NCBI GenBank assembly: GCA_029783825.1
Contig: JAREIK010000737.1
Coordinates: forward strand, 27,087-91,086
DNA from: Sapria himalayana
Lineage: Eukaryota > Streptophyta > Magnoliopsida > Malpighiales > Rafflesiaceae
Direction: 5' to 3'
Length of the DNA: 64,000 bases
The position numbers and the translations under genes are program-made. The notes under the pieces were generated by a model. It worked only from the letters and a program-made list of their open reading frames with translations. It was not told the origin of the DNA and did no database searches. Of this stretch, positions 62,301 to 64,000 are shown one piece after another; within the stretch, counting starts at the first letter, position 1; every line of letters starts with the position of its first letter.

Positions 62301-64000
62301 ATTTTTAATAAAAAAAATATAAACTTATAAATAAAGCAAAACATTAAAAAAGATTATTTTTTTGTAATATATTTTACTTTGATTTGAATAGATTTTGATT
62401 TTGCGAATACTTTTTAAATAATAACTATTTTATTAATAATAGGTTATTAATTTATTTTTTGATCATAATTATAATATCTAGCAATATAATTATTTATATT
62501 GAATTTAAATGAATTATAATTATGAAGATTATTATAAATAAATATTATATTTACATTTAAAAAAATTTTAAAATTATTTTATTTTCAAAGGATATAATCT
62601 TGAAAAATACAAAAAAAATAATAAAAATAAATTTTTTGCTATATGATTGTTTAAATAAAACTTATGAACCACTAAATGCCTAAACACTTAAGCATCTAAA
62701 CTCTTAAACACAAAATCCCCTAAATACTTAAACATTTAAACTCGTAAACCTTAAATATAATTTATATAATTTATTAAAATATTAATTACAAAATAAATTA
62801 TGAGTGATACAAATATAATTTAAATAATTTATTTATGATGAAAAAAATATATAAGCTTATTAAAAGAAGCAAAAAATAAAAAACAAAAATTTTTATTTAG
62901 TAATAAATTTTACTTGGATTTTGAATAAATTTAGGTTTTGCAATTATATTTTAATTTATATCCATTATCCATTATAATAATAATAACATATTAATTTATT
63001 TTTTGATAATTGATATCATATCTATCAATAAAATTGTTTATATTTAGTTTATATTATATATAATTATAATGATTATTATTACTACATATTGTATTCACAA
63101 TTTTAAAAAATTTTAAAATTATTATATTGTCAAAGGTTAGAATTTTTGAAAATGTGAAAAAATATCAAAAATAATTTTTTTGTTATTTCAATGTTTAAAC
63201 AAAACCAATAAACCACTAAATGCCTAAAAACATAAATTGCTAAAATCTTAAACGACAAAACATCTAAATAATTAAAATATTAAATTGGTATACATTAATA
63301 ATAATTCATAAATCTCATTTTAAATTTTATTCAATATAATTTTATATTTTTATTTTAAATATTTATCAGTTTATTTTTATTGAAATATTAATTACAAAAT
63401 AAATTATTAGTTAGACAGATATAATTTAAATTAAACCGTTATACCCTAAATAATAAAGAATAAATCTCATTTCTTTTCATTATAATTTTAAATATTCATT
63501 TTAATTATTTATTTGTTTATTTATATATAAATATTAATTAAAAAAATAAATTATGAGTTAGACAAATATAATTTATATAAATTATTTTTCATCAAAAAAA
63601 ATATAGATAAACTTATTAAAAGAAAAAAAAATTAAAATCAAAAAATTATTATATAATAAAATAATTTGCTATGGTTCTGAATCATTATTGGTTTTGTAAT
63701 TATATTTTAATTGTTATCTATCTTATTAATATTAGATTATTAAGTTATTTTTTCATTATTATTAGAATATTTATCAATAAAAATGTTTATATTGAATTTA
63801 TATGATATTTAAATATAATGATTATTATCACTAAATATTGAATTCACTTTTTAAAAAAATTTAAAAATTATTATATTTTCAAGGATATAACCTTTGGATA
63901 TATGAAAAAATAATAAAAATAAATTTAATGTTATTTTATTTTTTAAATAAAACCTATAAACTACTAAATGCATACACAGTTATATTAGAAACTCCTAAAC

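Larger units (their letters stand above)
50745..64000 (+). repeat. Satellite block 2: same family, 13-monomer higher-order repeat
   Basis: It starts within a monomer at 'attattcagtataat' and runs off the window. Monomer landmarks fall at about 51383, 51970, 52530, 53124, 53720, 54310, 54896, 55432, 56030, 56636, 57380, 57976, 58725, 59321, 59922, one truncated near 60400, 60916, 61516, 62062, 62655, 63200 and 63947. The long (~745-bp) type occurs at 56636, 57976 and 63200. The orientation is the same as block 1. Recurrent 60-80-codon frames (for example at 52,250, 54,038 and 61,241) arise once per monomer from the same phase and are not genes. Confidence 0.95.

Noticed and set aside
32145..64000. 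CRISPR-like array
   Set aside because: Unit length of 540-750 bp, no short direct repeats with unique spacers, and a plant context. It is satellite DNA.

Overview
The window looks like gene-free, pericentromeric or otherwise heterochromatic DNA from a flowering plant. The evidence is a complete but dead Ty1/copia LTR retrotransposon, a dead hAT transposase of the plant RICESLEEPER-like type, plant-telomere-like heptamers (CCCTAAA family) and about 29 kb of very AT-rich satellite DNA. No intact protein-coding gene, tRNA, rRNA or CRISPR array was recognised. The species cannot be named from the sequence.

Layout. 1-9,000: AT-rich DNA holding old, slightly GC-richer repeats with 21/41-bp minisatellites (about 1.5-2.05, 3.4-4.0 and 4.2-4.8 kb). 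It also holds copies of a local low-copy repeat family recognised by recurring 'gtcatgact' words. 9,030-14,800: a 5.8-kb almost pure purine (GAA/AAG-like) strand. 14,800-16,609: mixed AT-rich DNA, a (GA)9 run, another GC-richer repeat and the left half of a local-repeat copy. 16,610-25,135: a Ty1/copia element on the minus strand with two LTRs of about 1.5 kb, a 5-bp target duplication, a recognisable gag, protease, integrase, RT and RNase H, and many stops and frameshifts. It sits inside a copy of the local repeat. 25,141-29,000: further copies of the local repeats, partly inverted relative to 2-9 kb, plus a 21-bp G run. 29,429-32,140: hAT pseudogene and probable hAT terminal DNA.

32,145-48,312 and 50,745-64,000 (end of window): two blocks of one tandem satellite in the same orientation. 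The basic monomer is about 580 bp, with a long variant of about 740 bp that carries a 151-bp internal duplication. About 47 monomers are visible. The monomers form higher-order repeats: a 7-monomer unit of about 4.2 kb and a 1.31-kb dimer in block 1, and a 13-monomer unit of about 7.9 kb in block 2. Each monomer carries a stretch of roughly 100 bp of degenerate telomere-like heptamers and a 26-bp palindrome. A 2.4-kb spacer (48,313-50,744) separates the blocks and contains a cleaner run of the same heptamers (49,560-49,642), a possible clue to how the satellite arose.

Nothing here works as a gene set. The interest lies in the architecture: a telomere-like, palindrome-bearing satellite with nested higher-order organisation beside a giant polypurine tract, consistent with (but not proving) a centromeric or pericentromeric location. 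All repeat lengths and identities were judged by eye.
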